DNA of 64,000 bases from Mesorhizobium sp. CAU 1732 (GCF_039888675.1 NZ_JBDQQR010000001.1:2046001-2110000), one strand, 5' to 3'. Shown: positions 1 through 9,798, counted from the first letter of the stretch. The notes: a model not told the origin generated them from the letters alone. A program made the numbers and translations.

Positions 1-1
1 G

Positions 2-706
2 ATGATTTTCATCCTCGGCGCCGACCACGGCGGCTACGTGAAGCGCATGGAAGCGCTCGGCAAGGCGATTTCCGGCGGGAAGGTCGAGGTGACGATCCTG
101 CTTTGCAATCTCGTGAAACTGTTCCGGGATGGCGAACCCGTCCGCATGTCGAAGCGGGCAGGGGAGTTCGTCACCTTGCGCGACGTGGTCGACGAGGTTG
201 GCCGCGACCCGATCCGCTTCATGATGTTGTATCGCAAGAGCACCGAGCCGCTCGACTTCGACTTCGCCAAGGTGACCGAGCAGTCGAAGGACAACCCGGT
301 CTTCTACGTGCAGTACGCCTCGGCGCGGTGCCACTCGGTCTTCCGGCAGGCCAAGGAGCAGCTTGGAGAGAACTGGATCGAGCGCGAGACGATGAAGGCG
401 GCCGCCGTGCGGCTGACCGACGAGGGCGAGCTTTCGGTCATTCGCAAGCTGGCCGAGTATCCGCGCCTGCTTGAAAGTGCAGCCCAGTCGATGGAGCCGC
501 ACCGCCTTGCGTTCTACCTCTATGACCTTGCTCAGACCTTCCACGCGCACTGGAATCGCGGCACCGATAACCCGGACTTACGTTTTGTTAAGGTTAACGA
601 TCCAGAGTCCACCCATGCCAGGCTGGGTCTGGTGCAGGCCGTGGCGGATGTTTTGGCATCCGGTCTGGCGCTGATCGGAGCGGATGCCCCGTCCGAAATG
701 CGCTAG
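2..706 (+). CDS. argS: Arginyl-tRNA synthetase, C-terminal part (5' end outside window)
   Basis: C-terminal 234 residues of class I arginyl-tRNA synthetase, which charges tRNA-Arg with arginine in the cytoplasm. The fragment opens with [13 protein letters not shown], typical of the end of the Rossmann catalytic domain, followed by the KMSKS-type loop as [13 protein letters not shown] (about residues 47-59 of the visible part). The remainder is the helical DALR anticodon-binding domain, ending in the expected [12 protein letters not shown] tail. The reading frame is open to the window edge, so the catalytic N-terminus lies upstream. Next gene is a SPOR-domain protein about 100 nt downstream on the same strand, an arrangement common in rhizobia. 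Identification is secure; only the truncation by the window is unusual. Confidence 0.96.
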   Translation: MIFILGADHGGYVKRMEALGKAISGGKVEVTILLCNLVKLFRDGEPVRMSKRAGEFVTLRDVVDEVGRDPIRFMMLYRKSTEPLDFDFAKVTEQSKDNPVFYVQYASARCHSVFRQAKEQLGENWIERETMKAAAVRLTDEGELSVIRKLAEYPRLLESAAQSMEPHRLAFYLYDLAQTFHAHWNRGTDNPDLRFVKVNDPESTHARLGLVQAVADVLASGLALIGADAPSEMR

Positions 707-808
707 GTTCTCAATACGTTCTGACACCTTTTACCCACATTGCGCTGGTAAGGGCCAACCCTAAGTGACGTCGCCGGCGTCCGACCCAGTATGAGTGCGG
801 GAAAAAGC

Positions 809-3800
809 ATGGCAGACAGCAACAACACCCGACGCGTAGAATTCGCAGACAACGATCCGTTCGCGGAACTGACGCGTATCATGGGCCACGATCCCCGGGC
901 GAAAGAGCCCGAGGCGACCGTTTCCGACGATTCGGCTTTCGACATCGACCTCGAAAAGGAGTTGATGGGCGAGCTGGATTTTTCCGATTTCGACGCGGAG
1001 TCAGCCGCAGCCGAGCCTGCGGCGACGCAGGCCGAAGCGTGGCAGCCTGCCGCGTCCTGGGCACCTGAAGAGCGTGCGCCCGTAGCGGGTGAAAACACCT
1101 CCGCCGACGAGGCATTCGCCGCCTATGATGCGAGCGCCGTCGACTATGACGACGACACGCAGGCTTTCGGCGACGAGGGTGATGCGCTCGGCGCGTTGGA
1201 GGCGGAACTCGGCTTCCAGATGGAAGACGCGCTTGCGCTTGACGATGTGATTGGCGACATGGAGCAGGCGAGCGTAGACGATCGCGCCGATGCCGGCCGT
1301 GGCTATGATGCGTCGCCTGTATCGTTCGAAACGGCTCCGGTTCAGGACGCGCCTTCGGCAATAGAGCCTGACCTGTCGCTGGATGACGATTTCGGCGGTG
1401 AACTCGATCGCGAGTTGTCCGCCCTTGGCGATGTCGAGGAAGCGACGGCCTCCGATGGAGATCAGACGCCGCTGACAGCAACAGTCCCGGACTGGACACG
1501 CAGCGAGGACCAGCCTGCGTCCGAAGCAGCCGACGAATTCGATCTGGCCGATCTCGACATCGAACTCGACGCGATCGGCGACGATGCCACCGCGGAGCCG
1601 GCAGACATGGCGCCTGCGCTCGACGCGCAGCCCGAGTCGGTCGCTGCCGTCCCCGATTGGAGCGACGAGCCTGAAGCGTTCGACGCGCCGGTGGACGGGT
1701 TCGACGGCGAGGACGAGATCGTGTCCTACGAAGCCGAACCCGAAGTCGAGCCGGAACCTGTGGTGTATTCGGCAGCACCCGCCGAACTCAGCCTCGAAGA
1801 CGAACTGGCCGCTCTCCTGTCCGATGAGCCGCCCGCGTCTGTTCCCGTCGCCGCTGCGCCAGTGGTTGCCGCTGCTGCACCTGCCATTGCCGCCGCCGCG
1901 CATCAGTCCGACCCTTCGGAGGAGAACTGGCATCCCGCAGTGAACACGTTTGGCCGCGCGAACTTTTCGCGTTCGCCGGTTCACGAGATGCCGACGCCTC
2001 CCGTCGAGAACGCGATGCCGGAGCCGGAAACGGCGTTTTCGGACGACGATTTCGACCTCGGCGACGATGATTTCGATCTCGCTGACGACACGCCGGAACT
2101 GACGCCCGTATACGTCGCGCCTGCCGCTGCGGATACGCCTGCACCGGCATCTTCAGTGAGCTATTCGGCACCGGCTGCTGCACCCGTCGCCCCGGTCTCC
2201 ATGCTCGACGAAGCCGATTTCGCGGACATTTTCGGCGACGAGGCGGATTTCGAAACGACGGTCGAAGAAACCCCGAGCTACGCTCCTGCGCCGGCCTACA
2301 CGCCCGGTCCTTCGACGTCCTATGCGTCGCCCACCGCGCGAGCAGTGCCGGCCGATGATGTCGAGAAATCCGCGCGTGCCGGTATCGATGCGCTGGCATC
2401 GTGGCGCCCGGAACAGGCGGCTGCCGTTGCAGCGGCTCCGGTTGCGGCCGCTGTCGGCATGTCCGCCTTCTCGGCAGCCAGGAGCCGTGGTCCGGAAGCG
2501 CCCGATGTCGAGACCGTCGACGTGTCCGAGGCGGCTTTCGCCATGCAGGACGACCTCGATATCCCGGATCTCGACTATGGGGCGTCGGACGCGACCCCTC
2601 GCTTGTACGACGACCTCGAAGGCGAGATCGCGCAGGCGTTCGGCGACGTCTCCTTCGACGATCAGGACACGGCTGCGTCCGCGCCCTTGCCGTCCGCCGA
2701 ATGGGCCACCCCGATGACTGCATCGGCGGCGAGCGCCACCCAGTCGTCCGGCCCGGCTATGCCCGCTGCGACGGATTACGAGCAGGCGGCTCAGGCCTAT
2801 CCGCTTGGCGAAGGCCAGTGGCAGGCGGGGGACGCGTTCGATGACGGCTTCGACTACGAAACCGATCTCGAGCAGGCTGTCTCGATGGCAGACTATGACG
2901 AGGTCGAGGAACGCAAGCCGGAACCGCGCAACCGTGGGCTCCTGATCGGGGCGATCGTCGCGGGTGTGGTCGTCGTCGGCGGTATCGGCGCGATCGGCAT
3001 GTCGTTCATGGGCGGCGGTTCGGATTCGCCTGCCGTGGTGCGCGCCGACACCGAACCGATGAAGGTGCGCCCTGAAAACCCAGGTGGCGCGACGGTCCCG
3101 AACCAGAACAACGAAGTCTATCAGCGTGTCGGCGGCGGCACTGCCGCCGCACCGGAGCAGGAAAGCCTGATCACGACCGCCGAAGAGCCGGTCGACGTCA
3201 ATGCGCAGTCCGAACCGGCCTTGCCGCCCGGCATCGTCGGCGGGGGTGAAGATATCGCCGCCCTGAGCGACGGCGAAGGCTTTGATGCGGACGAGCCAGC
3301 CGGCGCGCTCGCGCCCGCAGCAGGTGCCGACCAGGCTGGTGCCAAGGCAGAGGATCGCATCGTTCCGACACCCGAGGCCGAAGGCGTTGGGGCATCGAAC
3401 GATCTCGTTGCGGTCGCTCCACGCCGCGTTCGCACGATGGTCGTGCGCCCCGACGGCACGATGGTTCCGCGCGAAGAGCCGGCGGCTGCCGCTACGCCCG
3501 GCGCACCCGTCGAGAATGTGATGTCCGCCGAGCCGATCGCAACGCCGTCGCTTGCGCCGGCTGGTTCCGGGCCGCTTGCTGCTCCGGCTGTCGCCGGTGC
3601 CGATATCGCGACGCCTGACAGCGTTGGCGTCGTCCCGTCGCAGCGTTCAGAGCCGCAGGTCGCAGCCGCTCCGGTTCGCGCCGATCCGCCTGCCGCACAG
3701 CAGCCGGCGACGCAGACACCGCCCGCGACGCCCGTTTCGGCGCCAGCCGCAGCGGCACCTGCCGCGGCAGCCACGAGCGAATGGTCCATGCAGATCGCCT

Positions 3801-4018
3801 CGCAGCCGACCGCAGAAGGCGCGCAGACGACCTATCAGGATCTGGCACGCCGCTACGGTGGCGTTCTCGAGGGCCGAGGCGTGAACATCGTTCGCGCCGA
3901 CATCGAGGGGAGGGGCACCTATTACCGCGTGCGCATCCCCGCCTCGAACCGCGACGAAGCCATCCAGCTTTGCACGCGCTACAAGTCGGCCGGCGGAAGC
4001 TGCTTCGTTTCACGCTGA
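809..4018 (+). CDS. SPOR-domain, single-pass membrane protein with long acidic disordered N-terminus
   Basis: About 1,070 residues. The first ~700 are low-complexity, rich in Asp, Glu, Ala and Pro, with acidic stretches such as DDDFDLGDDDFDLADD, and should be cytoplasmic and disordered. A single transmembrane helix follows (RGLLIGAIVAGVVVVGGIGA, about residue 708), then a Pro/Ala-rich periplasmic linker, and a C-terminal SPOR domain (about residues 990-1070, from WSMQIASQPTAEGA to SCFVSR). SPOR domains bind septal peptidoglycan stripped of stem peptides, so a role at the division site or in envelope remodelling is inferred. Neighbouring nagZ (peptidoglycan recycling) agrees with that. An ATG 18 nt upstream (791) is possible, but GGGAAAA precedes the ATG at 809. 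A hairpin terminator follows the gene. Function beyond SPOR binding is not known. Confidence 0.85.
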   Translation: MADSNNTRRVEFADNDPFAELTRIMGHDPRAKEPEATVSDDSAFDIDLEKELMGELDFSDFDAESAAAEPAATQAEAWQPAASWAPEERAPVAGENTSADEAFAAYDASAVDYDDDTQAFGDEGDALGALEAELGFQMEDALALDDVIGDMEQASVDDRADAGRGYDASPVSFETAPVQDAPSAIEPDLSLDDDFGGELDRELSALGDVEEATASDGDQTPLTATVPDWTRSEDQPASEAADEFDLADLDIELDAIGDDATAEPADMAPALDAQPESVAAVPDWSDEPEAFDAPVDGFDGEDEIVSYEAEPEVEPEPVVYSAAPAELSLEDELAALLSDEPPASVPVAAAPVVAAAAPAIAAAAHQSDPSEENWHPAVNTFGRANFSRSPVHEMPTPPVENAMPEPETAFSDDDFDLGDDDFDLADDTPELTPVYVAPAAADTPAPASSVSYSAPAAAPVAPVSMLDEADFADIFGDEADFETTVEETPSYAPAPAYTPGPSTSYASPTARAVPADDVEKSARAGIDALASWRPEQAAAVAAAPVAAAVGMSAFSAARSRGPEAPDVETVDVSEAAFAMQDDLDIPDLDYGASDATPRLYDDLEGEIAQAFGDVSFDDQDTAASAPLPSAEWATPMTASAASATQSSGPAMPAATDYEQAAQAYPLGEGQWQAGDAFDDGFDYETDLEQAVSMADYDEVEERKPEPRNRGLLIGAIVAGVVVVGGIGAIGMSFMGGGSDSPAVVRADTEPMKVRPENPGGATVPNQNNEVYQRVGGGTAAAPEQESLITTAEEPVDVNAQSEPALPPGIVGGGEDIAALSDGEGFDADEPAGALAPAAGADQAGAKAEDRIVPTPEAEGVGASNDLVAVAPRRVRTMVVRPDGTMVPREEPAAAATPGAPVENVMSAEPIATPSLAPAGSGPLAAPAVAGADIATPDSVGVVPSQRSEPQVAAAPVRADPPAAQQPATQTPPATPVSAPAAAAPAAAATSEWSMQIASQPTAEGAQTTYQDLARRYGGVLEGRGVNIVRADIEGRGTYYRVRIPASNRDEAIQLCTRYKSAGGSCFVSR

Positions 4019-4037
4019 TCCGATCGCACGTAACAAC

Positions 4038-4070
4038 GAAGCCGCCGCGCACATGCGTGGCGGCTTCTTG
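4038..4070 (+). terminator. Rho-independent terminator after the SPOR gene
   Basis: Perfect 9-bp stem GAAGCCGCC / GGCGGCTTC (4038-4046 with 4059-4067) followed by a short T-rich stretch (TTG). It lies 20 nt past the SPOR stop. A more upstream nagZ start near 4053 would fall inside this hairpin, so it argues for the later nagZ start. Confidence 0.7.
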
Positions 4071-4106
4071 CATGTGGGCAAGGTGCACGAACACAAGGTT
4101 CCCGCT

Positions 4107-5138
4107 ATGATTCACGCCATGAGCGAATCAAAATCCATCATCCTCGGTGCGGCCGGTACGACGCTCTCGTCTGACGAGATCGCCTTCTTCCGCGACGAAC
4201 GGCCCTGGGGCTTCATCCTCTTTGCGCGCAACATTGCCGATACCGCACAGGTGCTCGATCTTGTCGGCGCGATGCGCGACTGTGTCGGGCGGCCGGATGC
4301 ACCGGTGTTCATCGATCAGGAGGGGGGCCGCGTCCAGCGCTTCCGCAAACCACTCGCGCCTGATTATCCTCCGGCATCCGCGCTCGGCGCGCTCTACGGC
4401 CACGACCGCGATGCCGGTCTGCGCGCCGCTTGGCTCATGTCGCGGCTGCACGCATTCGACCTCCTGAAGTACGGCGTCAACGCCGACTGCCTGCCCGTGC
4501 TGGATGTGCCGGTGGAAGGGGCGCACGACGTGATCGGCAACCGCGCCTACGGCAAGAACCCTGCCATCGTATCGGCCATGGGCCGGGCGGCGATGGACGG
4601 TCTCGTCGCCGGCGGTGTGCTGCCGGTCATCAAGCATATCCCGGGTCACGGCCGCGCCTTTGCCGACAGCCACCACAATCTGCCGGTGGTCCATGCCTCA
4701 GTCGAGGAACTGCGCGCGCACGACTTCCCGCCCTTCGCCGCATTGGCCGACGCTCCGATGGCGATGACGGCGCACGTGGTCTACACCGCCCTCGATGCGG
4801 ATCGTCCGGCGACCACGTCGCCGACGATCGTCGCGGACATCATCCGTGGCGAACTCGGCTTCGACGGGCTCCTGATGAGCGACGACGTCTCGATGAAGGC
4901 GCTTTCTGGGGATTTCGGCGCGAGAACCGACGCAATCCTTGCAGCCGGCTGCGATGTGGTTCTTCACTGCAACGGCGTCATGGACGAGATGCGCGCGGTT
5001 GCCGCCCGCACCTCCATCCTTGAAGGTGAAGCGCTTCGCAGGGCCGATCGCGCACTGGAAGGCCTTGGTGCGCGGGATGACGCCGACGAGGCGACGATCC
5101 GCACGGAATTCGCAAGCATGTTCGAGGCAGTGGCATAG
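4107..5138 (+). CDS. nagZ: Beta-N-acetylhexosaminidase (glycoside hydrolase family 3)
   Basis: Cytoplasmic enzyme of peptidoglycan recycling that removes N-acetylglucosamine from GlcNAc-anhydroMurNAc peptides. The family signature KHIPGHGRAFADSHHNLP carries the flexible-loop catalytic His-Asp pair, and MSDDVSMKAL contains the nucleophilic Asp. The substrate-binding DQEGGRVQRF motif is also present. About 343 residues from the ATG at 4107 (MIHAM), with 4119 (MSESK) as an alternative; both lie beyond the terminator hairpin of the preceding gene. The stop is 9 nt before scpA, so nagZ, scpA and scpB probably share a transcript. No signal peptide, as expected for NagZ. Confidence 0.95.
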   Translation: MIHAMSESKSIILGAAGTTLSSDEIAFFRDERPWGFILFARNIADTAQVLDLVGAMRDCVGRPDAPVFIDQEGGRVQRFRKPLAPDYPPASALGALYGHDRDAGLRAAWLMSRLHAFDLLKYGVNADCLPVLDVPVEGAHDVIGNRAYGKNPAIVSAMGRAAMDGLVAGGVLPVIKHIPGHGRAFADSHHNLPVVHASVEELRAHDFPPFAALADAPMAMTAHVVYTALDADRPATTSPTIVADIIRGELGFDGLLMSDDVSMKALSGDFGARTDAILAAGCDVVLHCNGVMDEMRAVAARTSILEGEALRRADRALEGLGARDDADEATIRTEFASMFEAVA

Positions 5139-5147
5139 GACGGTAGA

Positions 5148-5993
5148 TTGGGCGACACCAGCGAGCAGAGACCGGCGAAGGCGATCCCCTTCGAGAAGCT
5201 CTGGGCCGACAATGACGAGAGCCGCGGCGTTTCGGAGCCCGCGCTTGTCGTCGATGTCGCCGGCTTTGAGGGTCCGCTCGACCTGTTGCTGCATCTGGCG
5301 CGCAATCAGAAGGTCGATCTGGCGAAGATCTCGGTCCTCGCCCTTGTCGAACAGTACATCACCTTCGTCGACCACGCCCGGACGCTGCGCCTGGAGCTTG
5401 CCGCCGATTATCTGGTGATGGCCGCGTGGCTGGCGTTCCTCAAGTCCAAGCTTCTGATTCCCAAGCAGCCCGGTGACGAGGGCGAAAGCGGCGAGGAACT
5501 GGCGGCGATCCTGCAATTCCGGCTGAAGCGGCTTGAGGCGATGCGTGACGCCGCGGCGCGCCTCGTCAACCGAAACCGTCTGGGCCGCGACGTCTTCGCG
5601 CGCGGCATGCCCGAAACGGTCATCATCGACAAGCGCAATGAATACAATGCGTCGCTTTACGATCTGCTGACAGCCTATGCGTCGCAGCGCCAGCGTCAGG
5701 CGATCACCAACGTCATGATCGCCAAGCGAGGCGTGTGGTCGCTCAAGCAGGCGCGCGAAATCCTGACGCGCCTTGTCGGCGACATGCGTGACTGGACGGC
5801 ACTCGACGGTTTCCTGATCCGCTACATGACGACGCCCGAAGAGCGCGCGACCGCGATTGCGAGTTCGTTCGCCGCCAGCCTCGAAATGGTCCGCGAAGGC
5901 GCCATCGAAGTCAGGCAGGACGGCGCCTTCGCGCCGCTCTTTATGCGTGCGCGACGGCCGGGGCCCGCAGTGCCGCAGACGGAGGCCGTGTGA
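5148..5993 (+). CDS. scpA: Segregation and condensation protein A (kleisin)
   Basis: Kleisin subunit of the SMC-ScpAB condensin that compacts and helps segregate the chromosome. The N-terminal motif [20 protein letters not shown] is the hallmark of ScpA and contacts the SMC neck; the C-terminal winged-helix region (about residues 190-260) binds the SMC head. Length of 281 residues is normal for alphaproteobacteria. The best start is TTG at 5148 with GGACGG just upstream. It overlaps scpB by one base (TGATG), with GGAGG at 5981-5985 serving scpB, so the two subunits are translationally coupled. Confidence 0.95.
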   Translation: MGDTSEQRPAKAIPFEKLWADNDESRGVSEPALVVDVAGFEGPLDLLLHLARNQKVDLAKISVLALVEQYITFVDHARTLRLELAADYLVMAAWLAFLKSKLLIPKQPGDEGESGEELAAILQFRLKRLEAMRDAAARLVNRNRLGRDVFARGMPETVIIDKRNEYNASLYDLLTAYASQRQRQAITNVMIAKRGVWSLKQAREILTRLVGDMRDWTALDGFLIRYMTTPEERATAIASSFAASLEMVREGAIEVRQDGAFAPLFMRARRPGPAVPQTEAV

Positions 5994-6715
5994 TGAAGGA
6001 AAACGGCGCGACCATCATCCCCTTTGCCCTCGACGCGGAAGACGAGGGTAACGAAGCGGGCGTGGAACTCGCCGAAGCCGTTCGCATGGCAGAGGCGATC
6101 GTCTTCGCATCGGCCGAACCCGTGTCGGCGAAGGCGTTGGCGGCACGGCTGCCGGACGGCACGGACGTACGTGCCGTCATGGCCCGGCTTCACGGGCTCT
6201 ACGAGCATCGCGGCGTCAATCTCGTGACGATCGGCGACGGCTGGGCCTTCCGCACGGCCGGCGATCTGGCGTTCCTGATGAGCCGCGACGCGGTGCAGCA
6301 GAAGAAGCTGTCGCGCGCCGCACTCGAGGTGCTTGCCATCATCGCCTACCACCAGCCGGTCACGCGCGCCGAAATCGAGGAGATCAGGGGCGTCGAGACC
6401 TCCAAGGGCACGATCGACACGCTCATGGAGACGGGCTGGGTGAGGATGCGGGGACGGCGGCGCACGCCGGGCCGGCCGGTCACCTATGGCACGACGGACG
6501 CGTTCCTCGATCATTTCGGGCTCGAGGAAATCCGCGACCTGCCGGGCATCGACGAATTGAAGGGGGCCGGCCTGCTGTCGTCGCGCATGCCGTCCAATTT
6601 CGCGATTCCACAGCCGCCGTCCGATCCCGACCTTCTGTCTGACGACGAGGACCCGCTGACCGATCTCGATCTGGAAGAGCTTGGATTGCTGACGCCGCGC
6701 ATCACCGACGATTGA
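5993..6715 (+). CDS. scpB: Segregation and condensation protein B
   Basis: Homodimeric winged-helix partner of ScpA in the SMC complex. The motif [20 protein letters not shown] followed by EIEEIRGV is characteristic of ScpB, and [20 protein letters not shown] is the conserved C-terminal core. About 240 residues, ending in an acidic tail. A GTG in the same frame directly precedes the ATG at 5993; a GGAGG sequence 8 nt upstream fits the ATG. This is the last gene of the nagZ-scpAB group; an 84-nt gap with a long-range dyad (6716-6723 / 6772-6779) separates it from the ABC ATPase. Confidence 0.95.
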   Translation: MKENGATIIPFALDAEDEGNEAGVELAEAVRMAEAIVFASAEPVSAKALAARLPDGTDVRAVMARLHGLYEHRGVNLVTIGDGWAFRTAGDLAFLMSRDAVQQKKLSRAALEVLAIIAYHQPVTRAEIEEIRGVETSKGTIDTLMETGWVRMRGRRRTPGRPVTYGTTDAFLDHFGLEEIRDLPGIDELKGAGLLSSRMPSNFAIPQPPSDPDLLSDDEDPLTDLDLEELGLLTPRITDD

Positions 6716-6799
6716 TGTGTCGTCGCCTGAAAAGGTTGCCCATCCTTGCTCTCAAGGGGTAAGGGTGCGTCACGACACACAGACGCGGATCGGGGCACC

Positions 6800-7900
6800 A
6801 TGGCAGGAAAGGCGGCAGCTTCGCGCGTAACCGCCGGCGTTTCGTTCGCCGCTCGATTGGCTTTTGATCGCATCAGCCATCAGTTCTCCCCGACCGCGCC
6901 GACATTGCACGACGTATCGCTTGCTGCCGAACCCGGCGAGGTGTTGTGCCTGCTCGGACCATCGGGCTCGGGCAAGACGACGCTTTTGCGTATCGCGGCC
7001 GGCATCGAAGCGCAGACGCGGGGCAGGGTTCTCCTCAATGATCGCGAAATCGCGGGCCCGGACATCTTCCTGCCGCCCGAAAAGCGCTCGATCGGCCTCG
7101 TCTTCCAGGATTTCGCGCTGTTCCCGCATCTGACCATCCTGGACAATGTGCGGTTTGGCCTGACCGCTCTTTCCGGGACGGACGCGAAGAAGGAGGCGAT
7201 GATCTCGCTCGCGCGCGTCGGCCTCGAGGATTACGCGCAATCCTACCCGCATATTCTCTCGGGCGGCGAGCAGCAGCGCGTTGCGCTGGCGCGCGCGATC
7301 GCACCGCGACCGGCCGTGCTGTTGATGGATGAACCGTTCTCGGGCCTCGATTCCAGGCTGAAGGATTCGGTGCGGGCCGAGACGCTGGCGATCCTGCGCC
7401 AGAGCCGTGCAACCGCCATAGTCGTGACGCATGATGCGGAAGAGGCAATGCGCATGGGCGATCGGATCGCGCTTCTGAAGGACGGCCGGCTGGTTCAGCT
7501 CGGCACGGCGGAAGAGCTCTACAACCGCCCGACAAGTCTTTTCGGCGCGGGATTCTTTTCGGAACTGAATATTTTCGAAGCCCGCACGTTGAACGGTAGA
7601 GTGGACACGCCGCTCGGCACGTTTGCCTCGCCCGGCGTCGCGGACGGTTCCGCGGTATCGGTCGCGGTTCGGCTCTCGGCCTTCGATGTGTCGGAAACGC
7701 AGGGAGAAACGCCTGCTCGGGTGGTGTCGCGGCGCTTTCTCGGCGTCGTGGAATTGCTCGAATTTGCCGTTCCCGGCGCCGACCGACCTGTTCGGGCACG
7801 CATAAGGTGCGGCGCTTTGTCCGCATCAGTGCGTGAAATCTGGCTTACGGTCAGGAAATCTGATGTGCTTGTGTTTGAAAGAACGAGCGAAAGCGCATAA
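6800..7900 (+). CDS. ABC transporter ATP-binding protein, FbpC/PotA-like, without cognate permease nearby
   Basis: About 366 residues. Walker A GPSGSGKTT, Q-loop VFQDFALFPH, signature LSGGEQQRVALARA, Walker B VLLMDEPF and switch His in VVTHDAEEA are all intact, so it should hydrolyse ATP. After the ~235-residue nucleotide-binding domain comes a ~120-residue C-terminal part resembling the TOBE/OB-type regulatory domain of importers for ferric iron, sulfate or polyamines. No permease or substrate-binding protein is adjacent, so the substrate cannot be named. The ATG at 6800 is preceded by CGGGG; an in-frame extension to 6746 is less likely. It sits between scpB and tatA on the same strand with a 57-nt gap to tatA. 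Confidence 0.85.
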   Translation: MAGKAAASRVTAGVSFAARLAFDRISHQFSPTAPTLHDVSLAAEPGEVLCLLGPSGSGKTTLLRIAAGIEAQTRGRVLLNDREIAGPDIFLPPEKRSIGLVFQDFALFPHLTILDNVRFGLTALSGTDAKKEAMISLARVGLEDYAQSYPHILSGGEQQRVALARAIAPRPAVLLMDEPFSGLDSRLKDSVRAETLAILRQSRATAIVVTHDAEEAMRMGDRIALLKDGRLVQLGTAEELYNRPTSLFGAGFFSELNIFEARTLNGRVDTPLGTFASPGVADGSAVSVAVRLSAFDVSETQGETPARVVSRRFLGVVELLEFAVPGADRPVRARIRCGALSASVREIWLTVRKSDVLVFERTSESA

Positions 7901-7957
7901 ATCATTCCAAGGGTCGCAAAGCGGCTGCTTGGGGAAACATTCGAAAGAGAGTGAACT

Positions 7958-8176
7958 ATGGGTACCTTCTCTATCTGGCACTGGCTCATCGTTCTGGTCG
8001 TCGTGCTGCTTCTGTTCGGCCGCGGCAAGATTCCGGAGCTGATGGGCGACATGGCCAAGGGCATCAAGAGCTTCAAGAAGGGCATGTCCGACGAGGACGA
8101 GGCCAAGACCGTCGAACATCGTGATGACGAGACGATCGTCACCCCGAAGGAAAAGGTCGGAAAGACCACCTCTTAA
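7958..8176 (+). CDS. tatA: Sec-independent protein translocase subunit TatA
   Basis: Pore-forming component of the twin-arginine translocase that exports folded proteins. 72 residues: a short N-terminal helix (about residues 6-20), the hinge [20 protein letters not shown] with the conserved FGRGKIPEL signature and amphipathic helix, then a charged tail. GAGAG lies just upstream of the ATG. First gene of tatABC; tatB begins 45 nt later. Confidence 0.96.
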   Translation: MGTFSIWHWLIVLVVVLLLFGRGKIPELMGDMAKGIKSFKKGMSDEDEAKTVEHRDDETIVTPKEKVGKTTS

Positions 8177-8221
8177 GGCCTCTGGCGCGTACGCAGGTTT
8201 CCGCGTCGGGATTGAAAAGCG

Positions 8222-8839
8222 ATGTTTGATATCGGTTGGTCCGAGATGCTCGTGATCGCGGTCGTTATGATCGTGGTCGTGGGCCCTAAAGAATTGCCGG
8301 GGATGCTCCGCACCTTCGGCAAGACGACTGCGAAGTTGCGCGCAATGGCGGGCGACTTCCGCAAGCAGGTCGACGAGGCGCTCAAGGAAGCGGAACTCGA
8401 CGATCTGAAGAAGATGGCCGACGAAGCCCGCAAGCTCAATCCTGCCAACGAGATCCGCAAGGCGATGTCTCCGATGGAGCAGGCCGCCAAGGACGTTCGG
8501 GCCGGGCTCGATACGGCGATGAACCCGACCAAGCCCGCGCCGACGACGCCACCCGCTTCAACCGAGGCGATCGCGGTCGAGCCGTTGAAGCCGGGTGCGG
8601 CTACCATTCCGGGTGAGACGGCTGCGCCTAAGTCGACGCCGGTCCCATCCGCCGCCAAGGCGAATGGCGCGACGCCCCCTGCGGCCAAGACGGCATCACC
8701 GAAGGCGGCCAAGCCAGCCGCCGCCAAAGCTGCTGCGAAAGCGCCGGCCGCCAAAGCACCGGTCGCAAAGACGGTTTCAAAGCCCAAGGCTGCGCCGAAG
8801 GCGGCCGCCAAACCCAAGACCGGCGGAAAAGCATCGTGA
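8222..8839 (+). CDS. tatB: Sec-independent protein translocase subunit TatB
   Basis: Forms the substrate-receptor complex with TatC. Starts MFDIGWSEMLVIAVVMIVVV followed by GPKELPGMLRTFGK, the TatB signature (Glu in the membrane helix and GPKELP hinge). 205 residues; the last ~95 are Ala/Pro/Lys rich (AKPAAAKAAAKAPAAKAP) and probably disordered, longer than in Escherichia coli but usual for rhizobia. The stop overlaps the GTG start of tatC (GTGA at 8836-8839), indicating coupling. Confidence 0.96.
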   Translation: MFDIGWSEMLVIAVVMIVVVGPKELPGMLRTFGKTTAKLRAMAGDFRKQVDEALKEAELDDLKKMADEARKLNPANEIRKAMSPMEQAAKDVRAGLDTAMNPTKPAPTTPPASTEAIAVEPLKPGAATIPGETAAPKSTPVPSAAKANGATPPAAKTASPKAAKPAAAKAAAKAPAAKAPVAKTVSKPKAAPKAAAKPKTGGKAS

Positions 8840-9702
8840 GCACCGACGACGATCTCGACAAGTCATCCGCCCCGCTGATCGAGCATCTCATAGAGCTGCG
8901 CACGCGACTCATATGGGCGCTCGGCGGCTTCTTCGTCGCGTTCCTGATCTGCTTCTTCTTCGCAAAACCGCTGTTCAACATGCTGGTCCAGCCCTTCCAG
9001 TGGGCGACCGCATGGGCCGGGCTCGACGCGAGCAAGGTCGATCTGATCTACACCGCGCCGCAGGAGTTCTTCTTCACGCAGATCAAGCTGGGTATGTTCG
9101 GCGGCATCATACTCGCCTTCCCGCTGATCGCGACGCAGGTCTACAAATTCGTCGCGCCGGGGCTCTACAAGAACGAGCGCTCCGCCTTCCTGCCGTTCCT
9201 CATCGCGTCGCCGGTGCTGTTCCTTTTGGGAGCCGCGCTGGTCTACTTCTTCTTCACACCGATGGTGATGTGGTTCTTCCTGTCGATGCAGCAGATCGGC
9301 CCCGATCAGGAAATCCAGATTTCGCTTCTGCCGCGCGTGTCCGAGTATCTCGGCCTGATCATGACGCTCATCCTGGCGTTCGGGCTGGTGTTCCAGTTGC
9401 CGGTCGTCACGACGCTGATGGCGCGGGTCGGGCTCGTCTCGGCGCAAGGCCTCGCCGACAAGCGCAAATGGGCGATCGTCATCGCGTTCGTCGTTGCGGC
9501 CGTCCTGACGCCTCCCGATCCGGTCAGCCAGATCGGTTTGGCGCTTCCGACGATCCTGCTCTACGAGATATCGATCTGGCTTGCCCGGCGTATCGAGGCG
9601 ACCCGCGAGCGAGAGCAACGCGCCAAGGAAGCCAAGGAAGCCGCCGAAGAGGCGAATGAAGCCGCCGAGGCCGCCAAGCAGCAGGTCAATCCGGCCGAGT
9701 AG
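8836..9702 (+). CDS. tatC: Sec-independent protein translocase subunit TatC
   Basis: Polytopic receptor for twin-arginine signal peptides. The start LIEHLIELRTRLIWALGG contains the conserved HLxELRxR motif; six hydrophobic segments follow, with FFFAKPLF and PQEFFFTQIKLG in the typical positions. 288 residues, ending in an Ala/Glu/Lys-rich cytoplasmic tail. GTG start at 8836, four bases before the end of tatB. An imperfect hairpin without a T-run (9711-9738) lies between tatC and serS. Confidence 0.96.
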   Translation: MSTDDDLDKSSAPLIEHLIELRTRLIWALGGFFVAFLICFFFAKPLFNMLVQPFQWATAWAGLDASKVDLIYTAPQEFFFTQIKLGMFGGIILAFPLIATQVYKFVAPGLYKNERSAFLPFLIASPVLFLLGAALVYFFFTPMVMWFFLSMQQIGPDQEIQISLLPRVSEYLGLIMTLILAFGLVFQLPVVTTLMARVGLVSAQGLADKRKWAIVIAFVVAAVLTPPDPVSQIGLALPTILLYEISIWLARRIEATREREQRAKEAKEAAEEANEAAEAAKQQVNPAE

Positions 9703-9710
9703 GCTGGGAC

Positions 9711-9738
9711 ACGCAGGCACCTTGCTTGGTGCTTGCGT
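9711..9738 (+). other. Imperfect hairpin between tatC and serS
   Basis: ACGCAgGCACC (9711-9721) can pair with GGTGCtTGCGT (9728-9738), an 11-bp stem with one mismatch and a 6-nt loop. No T-run follows, so it may be a processing or leader structure rather than a terminator. Confidence 0.35.
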
Positions 9739-9798
9739 CCGCGCCGATTGCGGGCTAACCCCTCTGCGCCTTTGCGGCTCAAGAGGACGATCCCAGCC

